A DNA stretch of 37,112 bases, taken from assembly GCF_007991215.1 (NCBI RefSeq), contig NZ_BJXX01000119.1:1-37112 (forward strand), in the 5' to 3' direction. Shown one piece after another: positions 17,390 to 26,522 of this stretch. The position numbers and the translations under genes were made by a program. The notes below the pieces were generated by a model that was not told the origin of the DNA, did no database searches, and worked only from the letters and a program-made list of their open reading frames with translations. How positions within the stretch are numbered: the stretch's first letter is position 1; each line of letters starts with the position of its first letter. Origin of the DNA: Aneurinibacillus danicus. GTDB taxonomy: Bacteria; Bacillota; Bacilli; Aneurinibacillales; Aneurinibacillaceae.

Positions 17390-18480
17390 ATGGACAAGAA
17401 TATACTATTTTCGTCATTTGGTAAATGGGTTGCACCGATTGGTTGAGAAAAATTTTGCCGACAGATTCAGGAAAGCGGGCAGGACAAATATGTGAAAAAG
17501 CTGATGACAAGCGCCTATCTTTTGCTTTTTTCTTCACGCCCAACTGGAATCGAGAAATGGGCTTCGCGATATCACCGCAGATGCGCTGAATGGAGGTTTT
17601 CAAAAGATTCTTGTTTTACCTTGGGGCTTTGTAATTTTCACGTAAATATAATCAAGTCGATTCCGTTATCTTTGCCACACTGTTTATGGATCTGGTTTGC
17701 CAAATTCGCCCACATACATAGTATACCTTGTATATGGAAACAAGACATGAAAATCATCGATTCTTCTACGATTTCACTCTGTTTAACCAAATACAAATGG
17801 GCAACGTTCCGTAAAACAAAATCAGGAGTCAAAATTCACCTTCGTCTTGTTTACCAAAACGAGCAAGACGTTTTTCCTGAAAAAGTTATCGTAACGGAAG
17901 CAAAAGCAAGCAATTGTACCTGGATAGATGTGTTGATTAATGAAACGGATGTGACTTATGTGTTTGATCAGATTATGGCATTTTCTTCGTGACTCGTCTA
18001 AATAAAAATGCAGTCACACGAATGGTCTACTCTTTTCATTTACCAGAAAACAACTCTGTTTTTTCGGACGAGATGGTATTGGTAGGCACACCACAGAAAC
18101 GAATGGACAATGATCTACGTTTGATTAAAACAGTAGATACAAAGGGCAATGTACTTTGGATTCTGACCAATCGTTTTGATCTAGAAGCAGAAGAAATCAG
18201 CTATATGTATCGTTCTCGTTGGGCGATTGAACTGTTTTTTTAATGGCTAAAGTAGCATACCAGAATTAAAACGTTTTATGGTACGAGTGAAAAAAAACGT
18301 AGCGAATCAAGTGCTCATCGCCTTGATTTACTACTGCCTTCATTTGCTTATCAAAATTGAGACGAAAGCAGAACTCACATTACTATAATTGTTTCGACTC
18401 TTGAGAAGTTATTTGTGGAAGCTGTATAAAAAAATGGTAGAAACCTATTTATTATCGACCCAAGCGAATGTCACGTAGGC
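17390..18480 (+). pseudogene. Decayed IS4-family transposase
   Basis: Begins with MDKNILFSSFGKWVAPI, the N-terminal (DUF4372-type) start of an IS4-family transposase. IIDSSTISLCL (first DDE Asp region), FVTRLNKNAV and the YRSRWAIELFF...WLK signature (Y-(2)-R-(3)-E-(6)-K) follow in different frames. At least two in-frame stops replace Lys and Gln codons inside the last signature (18241-18258), and frameshifts occur near 17445, 17985 and 18295. The final part, NVANQVLIALIYYCLHLLIK, is readable in another frame. It is clearly dead and older than the IS110-type insertion. Terminal inverted repeats were not found. Confidence 0.85.
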
Positions 18481-18698
18481 GACAAAAGAAGCAGGGGAGG
18501 CGCTTGATTCCCTAGCTTTGGATAAGAAAGTAGCAAATATAATAATTTGCCAAATAGGCAACCTTTTAATTAGGATTTTCGTTTTTTATCGAATGGTTAA
18601 AAATAACTATTTAAATTATTCATCTATTTTTTACTTTAGTTTTTATGCAACACTGGTGATGCATGATAGATTAAAAATAATATTTGAGAGGTTAGCGA
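18481..18698. other. Intergenic stretch before the SMR-like gene
   Basis: AT-rich remainder after the IS4 relic. It contains a short hairpin TTGCC-AAATA-GGCAA near 18549-18563, and the RBS of the next gene at the end. A loose open frame here has no recognisable family and no convincing RBS, so no gene is called. Confidence 0.4.
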
Positions 18699-19058
18699 GT
18701 GAAAAGTATCTCATTAGCTATTGTATCAATATTTATAGGCTCTTTAGGGCAAATACTTCTAAAAATGGGCATGACTAAAGTAGGGGGGGTTTCATTAAAT
18801 CAACTACTATCTAAAATTTATGTTATTTTTTCTACACCATTTATTATAATGGGATTCGTTTGTTTTGTATCAAGTTCATTATTGTGGATGGTTGTTATAT
18901 CCCAAAGTCAACTAAGTAATACTTACCCTATGGTGTCACTAGGATATGTTTTCGTGTTTATTATGTCTATTTTTCTTTTTAACGAGACAGTTACTTTTTA
19001 CAAAGTACTAGGGTTATTAGTAATCATTATAGGGGTTATATTAATAGGAAAAGGTTAA
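18699..19058 (+). CDS. SMR/EamA-like small membrane protein, probable flippase subunit
   Basis: 119 residues with four hydrophobic membrane segments, starting SLAIVSIFIGSLGQILLKMGM. The GQILLKMGM element and the later TYPMVSLGYVFVFIMSIFLFNE are typical of the small multidrug resistance superfamily members ArnE/ArnF, which flip undecaprenyl-phosphate-aminoarabinose. Placed between a polyprenol-phosphate sugar synthase (broken here) and a GT-C transferase, it most likely moves the lipid-linked sugar outward. The GTG start has GAGAGG upstream. A drug-efflux role is less likely given the neighbours. It ends 6 bp before the GT-C gene. Confidence 0.75.
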   Translation: MKSISLAIVSIFIGSLGQILLKMGMTKVGGVSLNQLLSKIYVIFSTPFIIMGFVCFVSSSLLWMVVISQSQLSNTYPMVSLGYVFVFIMSIFLFNETVTFYKVLGLLVIIIGVILIGKG

Positions 19059-19064
19059 GATGTT

Positions 19065-20561
19065 ATGAAAAAAAAGGATAAAGTCTATACTATAGCTTTG
19101 TTGATAGTCTTTCTTTCTTTAGTTCCAAGATTAGTGAATTTTGATTCAACTGTTGTTATTGGGACAGTTCATTCTTTAAGACAATTAGATGTAGCTACGA
19201 TAGCTCGGAACATTTATATGGATCCCATGACATTTTTCACGCCTTTAATAGACCGTGGAGAGTCTTTTAATACTGTTCCACCGATGAAAGTAGGGCTAGA
19301 ATTTCAATTAATGCCTCTTTTAGTTGCGATTTTATATTCTATATTTGGCATACACACAAGTTTTGGTCCAATTGTATCATTGTTATTTTATATAGGAAGT
19401 TGTTGGGCGATATATAAGATTTCTCGTTATTATTTGACGGAAATAGGATGTTTATTTTCTCTGACCATTTTTTGTTTTTCTAGTCAATATATAGTGTATT
19501 CAAGTACATTTATGCCAGAGTCAGAGGTTATTTTCTTTCTTCTCATTACTTTTTTGCTTTTTAAAAGATATTTATCTAGTCCTAATAATTGTAGGCTCGT
19601 TCTGTTTTTTGTTTCTTTAACTTTATCAATGCTGGTAAAGTTAACAAACGCTTATATGTTACCTGTATATTTTTATCTTTGGGTTATTAACTTGGGTAAG
19701 TTTAAACTAAAAGATCGAATTCTTTTAATCGGAGTAGGTGTACTAGGGTTTTTATTAACTCTTTTATACTATTGGTTAGTTAATAAATATGCAGATACTC
19801 CGTATGTCTCAAATATCTTAAGTGATAAAGTGTTCAAAAATTTAGGTAGTAAATATGTGGATATTGACTTTTGGGAACTATTTTTTAAGTATATGATTAT
19901 GTATTTTGCTCCTATTGGATTTTTAGTGTTTTTATTGGGAGTATTTCGCGTTTCTAAATGTCACTTTGAATTAATTGTATGGCTATTTTGTGTTGTATTA
20001 TTTGAGCATGTTTCAGGATATAACATATTAGTAAATCATATATATTATTTCTTACCTACAGTACCTATAGTTTCTTTAATTTGCGGATTGGGATTTCAGG
20101 ATATTAAATATGTTATTGGAAAGCTTAATATTTGGAATGGTACAAAGGACCTTATCTTAGTTTTAATTCCATTGCTTTTAATTACACAGCTTTTATTTCT
20201 ATATAAATCATATGGATTTACTGGAGACGCTACTTATGCAAAATTGCAACGCCAAGAGGGAGAAAACCTAAAGAAAGTATTAGCCCAGTATAGTTCAAAC
20301 GATGGAAGGAGTTTAATTGGTTTATTGAGATGGGAAGAGTATCCGGTCTTGTATTATTCGGAGCAGTTGGGTTGGATGTTTGCTTATGATGAAAATGGTG
20401 AAAATATAAAGGCTAACATTCAAGAATTAAAGAAGAAAGGTTGCAAGTTTATATACGTTTCCCCTAGAGATAAAGATAGCAAGGTGGCTGAATTACTGAA
20501 AAGTGAATTAAAGTTGATTTTTGATCCAAGACTTGAAGGATTATTACTAAAAGTTATCTGA
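19065..20561 (+). CDS. GT-C membrane glycosyltransferase (GT39/ArnT-like)
   Basis: 498 residues with about ten to twelve membrane segments. After the first segment it reads HSLRQLDVATIARNIY, close to the HxWRQADTxxIARNF motif seen in bacterial GT39-type enzymes, where the Asp in the first outer loop takes part in catalysis. A soluble part of about 100 residues follows the last segment. Such enzymes use undecaprenyl-phosphate sugars outside the membrane to decorate glycans or proteins. With the SMR-like flippase 6 bp upstream and the split DPM-like synthase, it forms a three-gene decoration module. If the synthase is off, this enzyme should lack its donor unless another gene supplies it. Strongly AT-rich, like the upstream glycosyltransferases. 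Confidence 0.8.
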   Translation: MKKKDKVYTIALLIVFLSLVPRLVNFDSTVVIGTVHSLRQLDVATIARNIYMDPMTFFTPLIDRGESFNTVPPMKVGLEFQLMPLLVAILYSIFGIHTSFGPIVSLLFYIGSCWAIYKISRYYLTEIGCLFSLTIFCFSSQYIVYSSTFMPESEVIFFLLITFLLFKRYLSSPNNCRLVLFFVSLTLSMLVKLTNAYMLPVYFYLWVINLGKFKLKDRILLIGVGVLGFLLTLLYYWLVNKYADTPYVSNILSDKVFKNLGSKYVDIDFWELFFKYMIMYFAPIGFLVFLLGVFRVSKCHFELIVWLFCVVLFEHVSGYNILVNHIYYFLPTVPIVSLICGLGFQDIKYVIGKLNIWNGTKDLILVLIPLLLITQLLFLYKSYGFTGDATYAKLQRQEGENLKKVLAQYSSNDGRSLIGLLRWEEYPVLYYSEQLGWMFAYDENGENIKANIQELKKKGCKFIYVSPRDKDSKVAELLKSELKLIFDPRLEGLLLKVI

Positions 20562-20644
20562 AACTTGAAGATGAAATATCATTATTTTGGAGGCTTATTG
20601 CTACGGTTTGCTAATTGTATTCAGTAAACAAGGAGAGTTATTTT

Positions 20645-21535
20645 ATGAAAGGTATTATTTTATCTGGCGGAAGTGGTACACGTCTCTATCCACTGACAAA
20701 AGCGGTATCAAAACAACTGTTACCCGTTTATGACAAGCCGATGATTTATTATCCGCTATCCGTGCTAATGCTCGCGGGAATCAAAGACATCCTCATCATT
20801 TCGACTCCAGAGGACACACCTCGTTTCGAGCAATTATTAGGTAACGGAAGTGAACTAGGTATTTCTCTATCTTACGCTGTTCAGCCTTCTCCGGATGGAC
20901 TGGCTCAGGCATTTATCATCGGAGAAGAATTTATCGGTGATGACAATATTGCCCTTGTCTTAGGTGATAATATCTTCTACGGGCATGGCTTTACAGAACT
21001 TTTACAACGGGCTGCCAACCGTAAATCGGGTGCTACCATATTTGGCTACAATGTTAAAGATCCGGAACGATTTGGTGTTGTTGAATTTAATGAACAGGGT
21101 AAGGTTATTTCCATTGAAGAAAAACCGGAAGAACCGAAGTCCAGTTATGCAGTGACAGGCCTATATTTCTATGACAACAGAGTAGTAGACATTGCGAAAA
21201 ATATTACACCTTCTGCTCGTGGTGAACTCGAAATCACTGATGTCAACAAAGCGTACTTGGAACTGGGAGAACTGCATGTCGAATTGCTCGGGCGTGGTTT
21301 TGCCTGGCTTGACACAGGAACGCATGAATCGCTTTTGGAAGCATCACAATTCATTGAAACAATTGAAAAACGTCAGAGTTTGAAAGTCGCATGTTTAGAA
21401 GAAATCGCATATCGTATGGGATACATTTCGCGTGAGCAATTGCTTGCACTTGCTGAGCCGTTGATGAAAAATGAATATGGCCAATATTTAGTTGCGCTAG
21501 CGAGTCGCCATAAAGAACCAATAACAATGGAGTGA
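20645..21535 (+). CDS. rmlA: Glucose-1-phosphate thymidylyltransferase RmlA
   Basis: 296 residues. It makes dTDP-glucose from glucose-1-phosphate and dTTP, the first step to dTDP-L-rhamnose. The nucleotide-binding loop [11 protein letters not shown] (8-18) and [16 protein letters not shown] are unchanged from the family, and VLGDNIFYG carries the metal-binding Asp. The ATG at 20645 is chosen because AAGGAGAG lies just upstream and the protein then starts MKGIILSGG as in other RmlA proteins; a TTG 30 bp earlier is in frame but unlikely. First gene of a tight A-C-B-D operon. Composition returns to the more balanced level of the flanking regions here. Confidence 0.97.
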   Translation: MKGIILSGGSGTRLYPLTKAVSKQLLPVYDKPMIYYPLSVLMLAGIKDILIISTPEDTPRFEQLLGNGSELGISLSYAVQPSPDGLAQAFIIGEEFIGDDNIALVLGDNIFYGHGFTELLQRAANRKSGATIFGYNVKDPERFGVVEFNEQGKVISIEEKPEEPKSSYAVTGLYFYDNRVVDIAKNITPSARGELEITDVNKAYLELGELHVELLGRGFAWLDTGTHESLLEASQFIETIEKRQSLKVACLEEIAYRMGYISREQLLALAEPLMKNEYGQYLVALASRHKEPITME

Positions 21536-21541
21536 GATACG

Positions 21542-22090
21542 TTGAAAGCAATCAAAACGTCGTTTAAAGACGTGTATCTTTTGGAGCCAAACGTGTTTGG
21601 GGATGCGCGTGGCTATTTTATGGAAAGCTATAACAAGAAAGTGTTTATTGAGTTGGGACTTGATTTTGATTTTGTGCAGGATAACCAGTCGCTTTCCGCC
21701 CAGGTTGGGGTGATTCGTGGGTTACACTATCAATTAAATCCAAAGGCTCAGACGAAACTTGTACGGGTATTGCAAGGAGCTATTTATGATGTTGTCGTTG
21801 ATATTCGGAAAAGTTCTCCTACTTTTGGGAAGTGGCAGGGTTTTATTTTAAGTGAAGAAAATAAACGGCAACTTCTTGTTCCGAAAGGCTTCGCTCACGG
21901 TTTTTGTACACTTGTGTCGAATACAGTGGTTGCATATAAAGTCGATGAATATTACTTTCCTGAGCATGATCGCGGCATTCTATGGAATGATCCGGCATTA
22001 GGTATTGATTGGCCGACATCGCAGCCAATCTTATCAGAGAAGGATAAGTGCCATCCTGTATTGGCTAAAGCAGAGATGAATTTTGAGTAG
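21542..22090 (+). CDS. rmlC: dTDP-4-dehydrorhamnose 3,5-epimerase RmlC
   Basis: 182 residues, the usual RmlC length. It epimerises C3 and C5 of dTDP-4-keto-6-deoxyglucose. Catalytic His62 lies in VIRGLHYQ, with Lys72 (QTKLVRVL) and Tyr132 (VVAYKVDEYY) in the expected positions, and RGYFMESY at the N-terminus. It starts with TTG at 21542, 6 bp after the rmlA stop, with GGAG overlapping that stop; no better ATG is available without losing the conserved N-terminus. Confidence 0.96.
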   Translation: MKAIKTSFKDVYLLEPNVFGDARGYFMESYNKKVFIELGLDFDFVQDNQSLSAQVGVIRGLHYQLNPKAQTKLVRVLQGAIYDVVVDIRKSSPTFGKWQGFILSEENKRQLLVPKGFAHGFCTLVSNTVVAYKVDEYYFPEHDRGILWNDPALGIDWPTSQPILSEKDKCHPVLAKAEMNFE

Positions 22091-22116
22091 AATGATATAG
22101 AGGGAGCAGATAATTT

Positions 22117-23142
22117 ATGAAAATACTCATTACCGGTGGAGCTGGCTTTATCGGGAGTAACTTTGTCAATTATATGGTAGAAAAATATCCTGACTACCAG
22201 TTCGTCAATTTAGACGCTCTTACATATGCCGGAAACTTAGAGAATCTGCAAAAGTCAGAAGAGAAACCAAACTATCGGTTTGTGAAGGGAGACATTACAG
22301 ACCGGGAGCTAGTAGATTCTCTAGTAGCGGATGGTGTAGATGTAATTGTGAACTTCGCGGCTGAATCACATGTTGACCGCAGCATTACCGAGCCTGATAT
22401 TTTTGTGAAAACAAATATTATGGGAACGCAGGTATTACTTGATGTTGCGAAAAAACATAATATAAAAAAATATGTTCAGGTTTCTACTGATGAAGTATAC
22501 GGAACATTAGGGGAGACGGGCTATTTTACTGAGGAAACTTCGCTTGCCCCAAACAGTCCCTATTCCGCTAGTAAAGCTGGGGCTGATTTATTAGTGCGGG
22601 CGTATCATGAAACGTATGGCCTTCCTGTAAATATTACCCGTTGTTCGAATAACTATGGGCCGTATCATTTTCCGGAGAAGCTGATTCCATTGATGATTAT
22701 TAATGCATTAAAAGGAAAAGAACTTCCTGTATACGGTGATGGTCTAAACGTGCGTGACTGGCTGTATGTAGAAGATCACTGTGCAGCCATTGATTTGGTT
22801 ATTCACAAAGGAAAGGCCGGAGAAGTTTATAATGTTGGTGGCAATAACGAGCGGACAAACATTGAGATCGTTAAGCGTATTTTGAAGGAGTTAGGTAAAT
22901 CAGAAGACTTAATCCGCTTTGTGCAAGACCGCCCAGGGCATGACCGACGTTATGCAATTGATGCAACGAAAATTCGTACAGAATTAGGCTGGGAACCCAA
23001 GTATACATTTAAAACCGGGATTGTAAAAACCATTCAGTGGTATTTGGAAAATCAGAAGTGGTGGGAGCGCATTATTAGCGGTGACTACCAGAAGTATTAC
23101 GAACAACAGTATAAAAATAGACTGGAAGAGGTCCACAAATGA
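22117..23142 (+). CDS. rmlB: dTDP-glucose 4,6-dehydratase RmlB
   Basis: 341 residues of the extended SDR family. It converts dTDP-glucose to dTDP-4-keto-6-deoxyglucose. The Rossmann motif GGAGFIGSN is at 7-15, the catalytic TDE at 124-126 (STDEVYG), and the YxxxK pair at Tyr149 and Lys153. RBS GAGGGAG lies 11 bp before the ATG. Its stop overlaps the rmlD start (ATGA), so the two are translationally coupled. Confidence 0.97.
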   Translation: MKILITGGAGFIGSNFVNYMVEKYPDYQFVNLDALTYAGNLENLQKSEEKPNYRFVKGDITDRELVDSLVADGVDVIVNFAAESHVDRSITEPDIFVKTNIMGTQVLLDVAKKHNIKKYVQVSTDEVYGTLGETGYFTEETSLAPNSPYSASKAGADLLVRAYHETYGLPVNITRCSNNYGPYHFPEKLIPLMIINALKGKELPVYGDGLNVRDWLYVEDHCAAIDLVIHKGKAGEVYNVGGNNERTNIEIVKRILKELGKSEDLIRFVQDRPGHDRRYAIDATKIRTELGWEPKYTFKTGIVKTIQWYLENQKWWERIISGDYQKYYEQQYKNRLEEVHK

Positions 23143-23993
23143 AAATACTTGTGACTGGAGGAACGGGGCAGCTAGGAACAGATGTCACGCGGTTGCTTAC
23201 AGAAAAAGGATATGAAGTGCATTCATATGCTCGTGAGCAGCTGGATATCGTAAATCAGGAACAGGTGAAACAGACGGTGGAGTATATCCAACCGGATGTC
23301 ATCATTCACACGGCTGCTTATACGAAGGTCGATTTGGCGGAGCAGGAGGTTAAACATGCCTACCAGGTAAATGCGCTTGGAGCGCGTAATCTGGCCGTTG
23401 AAGCCGAGAAGTATCAGGCAAAATTGATACATATAAGTACAGACTATGTTTTTGATGGACAGGCGTCTGTGCCGTACACGGAATTCTCGGAGATAAATCC
23501 GCAAAGTGTGTATGGGAAGTCGAAATGGGCAGGCGAACAGTTTGTGCGGCAGCTTTGCTCGCGCTTTTTTATTGTGCGTACCTCGTGGGTGTATGGTAAA
23601 TATGGGCATAATTTTGTGAAAACGATGCTTCGCCTGGCCGAGACACGTAACGAAATTAATGTGGTACATGATCAGGTTGGGTGTCCAACTTATACAGTAG
23701 ATTTAGCGAAGTTTCTTATGCGGTTATTGGAAACTGAAGCATATGGCACTTACCATGCCTCGAATACGGGAAGTTGTTCATGGTATGAATTTGCCTGTGC
23801 GATTTTTGCAGCAGCAGGGCTTACGAATATGAAAGTTAATCCAATTCCAACAAGTGAGTACCCGCTTCCCGCTCCGCGTCCTGCATACTCGGTGTTAGAT
23901 CACATGATGATCCGCTTACAGGGGATGGAGGATTTACGTCCGTGGCAAGAAGCGCTGCAGGAGTTTATGAGAGAATTTGCAAGACCGGAGTAA
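23139..23993 (+). CDS. rmlD: dTDP-4-dehydrorhamnose reductase RmlD
   Basis: 284 residues of the SDR family. It catalyses the NAD(P)H-dependent last step to dTDP-L-rhamnose. GGTGQLGTD is at 7-15, and the STDYVFDG and YGKSKWAGE motifs are intact (catalytic Tyr and Lys). Its stop codon lies inside the operon terminator. With rmlA, rmlC and rmlB it completes the pathway, so L-rhamnose is almost certainly part of the glycan. Confidence 0.96.
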   Translation: MKILVTGGTGQLGTDVTRLLTEKGYEVHSYAREQLDIVNQEQVKQTVEYIQPDVIIHTAAYTKVDLAEQEVKHAYQVNALGARNLAVEAEKYQAKLIHISTDYVFDGQASVPYTEFSEINPQSVYGKSKWAGEQFVRQLCSRFFIVRTSWVYGKYGHNFVKTMLRLAETRNEINVVHDQVGCPTYTVDLAKFLMRLLETEAYGTYHASNTGSCSWYEFACAIFAAAGLTNMKVNPIPTSEYPLPAPRPAYSVLDHMMIRLQGMEDLRPWQEALQEFMREFARPE

Positions 23994-24010
23994 CGTATCC
24001 GGTCTTTTTT
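23981..24010 (+). terminator. Terminator of the rml operon, overlapping the rmlD stop
   Basis: AAGACCGGA (23981-23989) pairs with TCCGGTCTT (23998-24006), followed by TTTT. The rmlD stop codon (23991-23993) sits in the loop. The next gene starts about 30 bp later, so leakage through this terminator may set its level. Confidence 0.85.
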
Positions 24011-24042
24011 GTTATGATGGTAGATGGGCAGGTGAAAGATTG

Positions 24043-24957
24043 GTGAAAAGTGTACAGGTTTTGCTTTCTTCTTATAACGGAGAGAAGTATATCGCGGAAC
24101 AAATCGATAGCCTTTTGGCGCAAACGCATCCCTCTGTTGATATCTTTATTAGAGATGACGGCTCTAGTGATAATACAAAAACTATTCTCAAAACTTATCT
24201 GCGACATGGAAATATAAAAGTTCTATGGGGAAGCAATAAAGGAGTCATTCCAAGTTTCTTTGAATTGTTAAGTAAGGCTTCAGATCAGGCAGATTATGTG
24301 GCCTTTTGCGACCAGGATGATTATTGGAAAAGAGATAAAATTGAAGCTGCACTGCGTCAGCTCGAGCATATACCTGAAGATACTCCATGTTTATACTGTG
24401 GACGGGTAGAATTAGTAAATGAAAAACTGGAACATGTCGGTATGTACCCACTTCGTAAAAAGGGTCCTTCCTTTGAAAATGCCATTATACAAAATATTGC
24501 AACCGGCTGTACGATTGTAATGAATCAAGCGGCACGAAAAAAAATTTTAGAAAAAGTTCCTCAGTACAAAAACGTGATTATGCATGATTGGTGGTTTTAT
24601 CTCGTAATTGCAGCCTTTGGCAAAGTAATATATGACAAGGAAAGTCGGATGCTATACCGGCAGCATGGAGGAAATACGGTGGGAGCTGATCATACTATAA
24701 TAGGTAGATGGATAAAGAGATTTAAGCGATATGTAAAAAAAAGAGAGTATGGCTTTATTACTCGCCAGGCACAGGAGTTTATGAAGCTATATGGAGAAGA
24801 ATTGGATAAAGAAAAAAAGAAAACACTGTTCCGCTTTCTGGAGAGCCGAAAAACATTTTCCCGACGTCTTTTGTATATGATAACCGGTAATACACATAGA
24901 CAGACCTGGAGTGAAGACGTAATCTCACGTATTGTGTTATTACTAAATATGGTATAA
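24043..24957 (+). CDS. GT2 glycosyltransferase, probable rhamnosyltransferase
   Basis: 304 residues. GT-A motifs: VQVLLSSYNGEKYIAEQIDSL at the N-terminus, RDDGSSDNT, and AFCDQDDYWKRDKIE, the typical dress of RfbF/RfbG-type rhamnosyltransferases. A later MHDWWFYL and YRQHGGNTVG match the same subgroup. The start is GTG 24043 (AGGTG upstream); TTG at 24040 is equally possible, and there is no in-frame ATG. It lies between rmlD and the initiating transferase, so it may add the first rhamnose to the lipid-linked primer. The acceptor is an inference. Confidence 0.85.
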   Translation: MKSVQVLLSSYNGEKYIAEQIDSLLAQTHPSVDIFIRDDGSSDNTKTILKTYLRHGNIKVLWGSNKGVIPSFFELLSKASDQADYVAFCDQDDYWKRDKIEAALRQLEHIPEDTPCLYCGRVELVNEKLEHVGMYPLRKKGPSFENAIIQNIATGCTIVMNQAARKKILEKVPQYKNVIMHDWWFYLVIAAFGKVIYDKESRMLYRQHGGNTVGADHTIIGRWIKRFKRYVKKREYGFITRQAQEFMKLYGEELDKEKKKTLFRFLESRKTFSRRLLYMITGNTHRQTWSEDVISRIVLLLNMV

Positions 24958-25035
24958 AACGTAATTTTCTATACACATTCCAAAACTCCTGGGTTATTAT
25001 TACTTATGTATGGAATTTTTTGTCGAAATTTCTTG

Positions 25036-25052
25036 CATAGTTAAGAACTATG
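25036..25052. promoter_or_regulatory. 7-3-7 inverted repeat before the initiating transferase
   Basis: CATAGTT (25036-25042) and AACTATG (25046-25052) around AAG, 20 bp before the ATG. It could be an operator or an mRNA hairpin near the RBS (GGGGCG). No clear promoter was recognised in the 115-bp gap. Confidence 0.3.
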
Positions 25053-25072
25053 TTTTCAAATGGGGCGAATAA

Positions 25073-26491
25073 ATGAGTAGGAATTTTATGATTAAAGTAT
25101 ACAAGGTGCTGTTTGCGCTGTTTGATATTTTGCTTGTGCATATAGGTATTGTCGCTGCTTTCTATTTGAAGTTTGGCGAAACAATTCCTCTTTATAACTG
25201 GTCTTCTTATACCAAAGTTTTGCCGTGGCTCTCATTTGTAGCTCTGATTATTTTTTATATGTTCGATCTTTACTCGAATTGGCGAAGAAAAAGTCTATAT
25301 CACCTTATCTACACGATTGTACTTTCTATAGGAATGCTTAGTTTGTTTACGATGGCATTAACATTCTGGTATCGTGGCTTTTCTTTTCCGCGAAGTGTTA
25401 TCGTACTATCGTTTTTAATTCAATTAACCTTATTCATAATTCTTCGTTCTTGTGTCTGGTGGATAGCCAAACAACGTTATGGCCGTAGAAAGGTTCTTAT
25501 TATAGATCAAAGCTTGGAACAGGCGCTCCAATTCGCACGCAAATTTATGCAGCATACGTCCGGCTGGTTCATTATCCAAAATTTTGTCCCGGTACATCTT
25601 TGGAAGCAAACAGTTGAGGCGATTCAGGAAGCAGACGTTGTACTTTTAAGTCCGTCTTTATCTCGTGAACAGAGAGCGGAGATTTTAAGCTACTGCTCCC
25701 GTTATGGAAAAGAAGTGCTTATTGTTCCTGAGCTTTTTGAACTGTTTATTCTAAACGCCGAGTCTCAGCAAATTGATGACATGCTAGTCTTGTCTGTTCA
25801 ACCTCCAGGTCTTACGGCTGCACAACTCTTTTTGAAACGTGTCTTTGATGTTATTGTTTCCTCGTTTTTGATTATCGTTCTGAGCCCTATTATGCTTGTC
25901 CTTTTTATCCTTATTCCTCTCACATCCAAAGGCCCTGCTATTTTCAAGCAGGAACGGATGGGAAGAAACGGAAAGGAGTATCTCATTTATAAATTCCGCA
26001 GCATGGTGCATGATGCAGAGAAGAAGACAGGTCCTACGCTTGCAACGGATAATGATCCACGTATTACACCGCTTGGCCGGTTTATTAGAGCGACTAGGCT
26101 GGATGAAATTCCGCAGTTGTTTAATGTGCTGAAAGGAGACATGAGTCTCGTTGGTCCACGCCCTGAACGTGCATTTTTTATTGAGCAGTTTTGCGAAAGC
26201 ATCCCTGATTATACATATAGGATGTCTGTAAAGCCTGGAATTACCGGACTGGCACAGGTTATGGCCAAATACAGCACAACGGTGGAAGATAAGCTGCGGT
26301 TTGATTTAATGTATGTTCGTAATTACTCGCTTGCACTCGACATTAAAATTTTGCTTCAGACATTGCGTGTCGTGTTTCAATGGGAGGCATCGGAAGGCAT
26401 AAAATCAGACGATGATTTAAAGTCTCTGTATAACTATTTTAATCTGGAGATTGCCAGCGGTAATGAAATGATGAGCAGAGATAAAAAGTAA
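25073..26491 (+). CDS. wsaP: Undecaprenyl-phosphate sugar-1-phosphate transferase (WsaP/WbaP-like)
   Basis: 472 residues, the length of WsaP, the galactose-1-phosphate transferase that starts S-layer glycan synthesis in Geobacillus stearothermophilus. About four to five N-terminal membrane segments (1-130) and a degenerate nucleotide-binding-like middle part are followed by the catalytic PHPT domain from about 260: KRVFDVIVSS membrane hairpin, KSKGPxxFKQERMGRNG-like segment, YKFRSMV, DEIPQLFNVLKGDMSLVGPRPE and KPGITGLAQV. It transfers a sugar phosphate from UDP-sugar to undecaprenyl phosphate. The substrate (galactose, glucose or another) cannot be read reliably from sequence. The ligase genes directly downstream place start and end of the pathway together. 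Confidence 0.9.
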   Translation: MSRNFMIKVYKVLFALFDILLVHIGIVAAFYLKFGETIPLYNWSSYTKVLPWLSFVALIIFYMFDLYSNWRRKSLYHLIYTIVLSIGMLSLFTMALTFWYRGFSFPRSVIVLSFLIQLTLFIILRSCVWWIAKQRYGRRKVLIIDQSLEQALQFARKFMQHTSGWFIIQNFVPVHLWKQTVEAIQEADVVLLSPSLSREQRAEILSYCSRYGKEVLIVPELFELFILNAESQQIDDMLVLSVQPPGLTAAQLFLKRVFDVIVSSFLIIVLSPIMLVLFILIPLTSKGPAIFKQERMGRNGKEYLIYKFRSMVHDAEKKTGPTLATDNDPRITPLGRFIRATRLDEIPQLFNVLKGDMSLVGPRPERAFFIEQFCESIPDYTYRMSVKPGITGLAQVMAKYSTTVEDKLRFDLMYVRNYSLALDIKILLQTLRVVFQWEASEGIKSDDDLKSLYNYFNLEIASGNEMMSRDKK

Positions 26492-26522
26492 TAAAAATGC
26501 TAGCGAAAGGAGATTTATTCCA

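Noticed and set aside
18518-18778. An 86-codon frame before the SMR-like gene.
   Set aside because: It overlaps the start of the SMR-like gene, has no family resemblance and no convincing RBS; it is probably IS debris.
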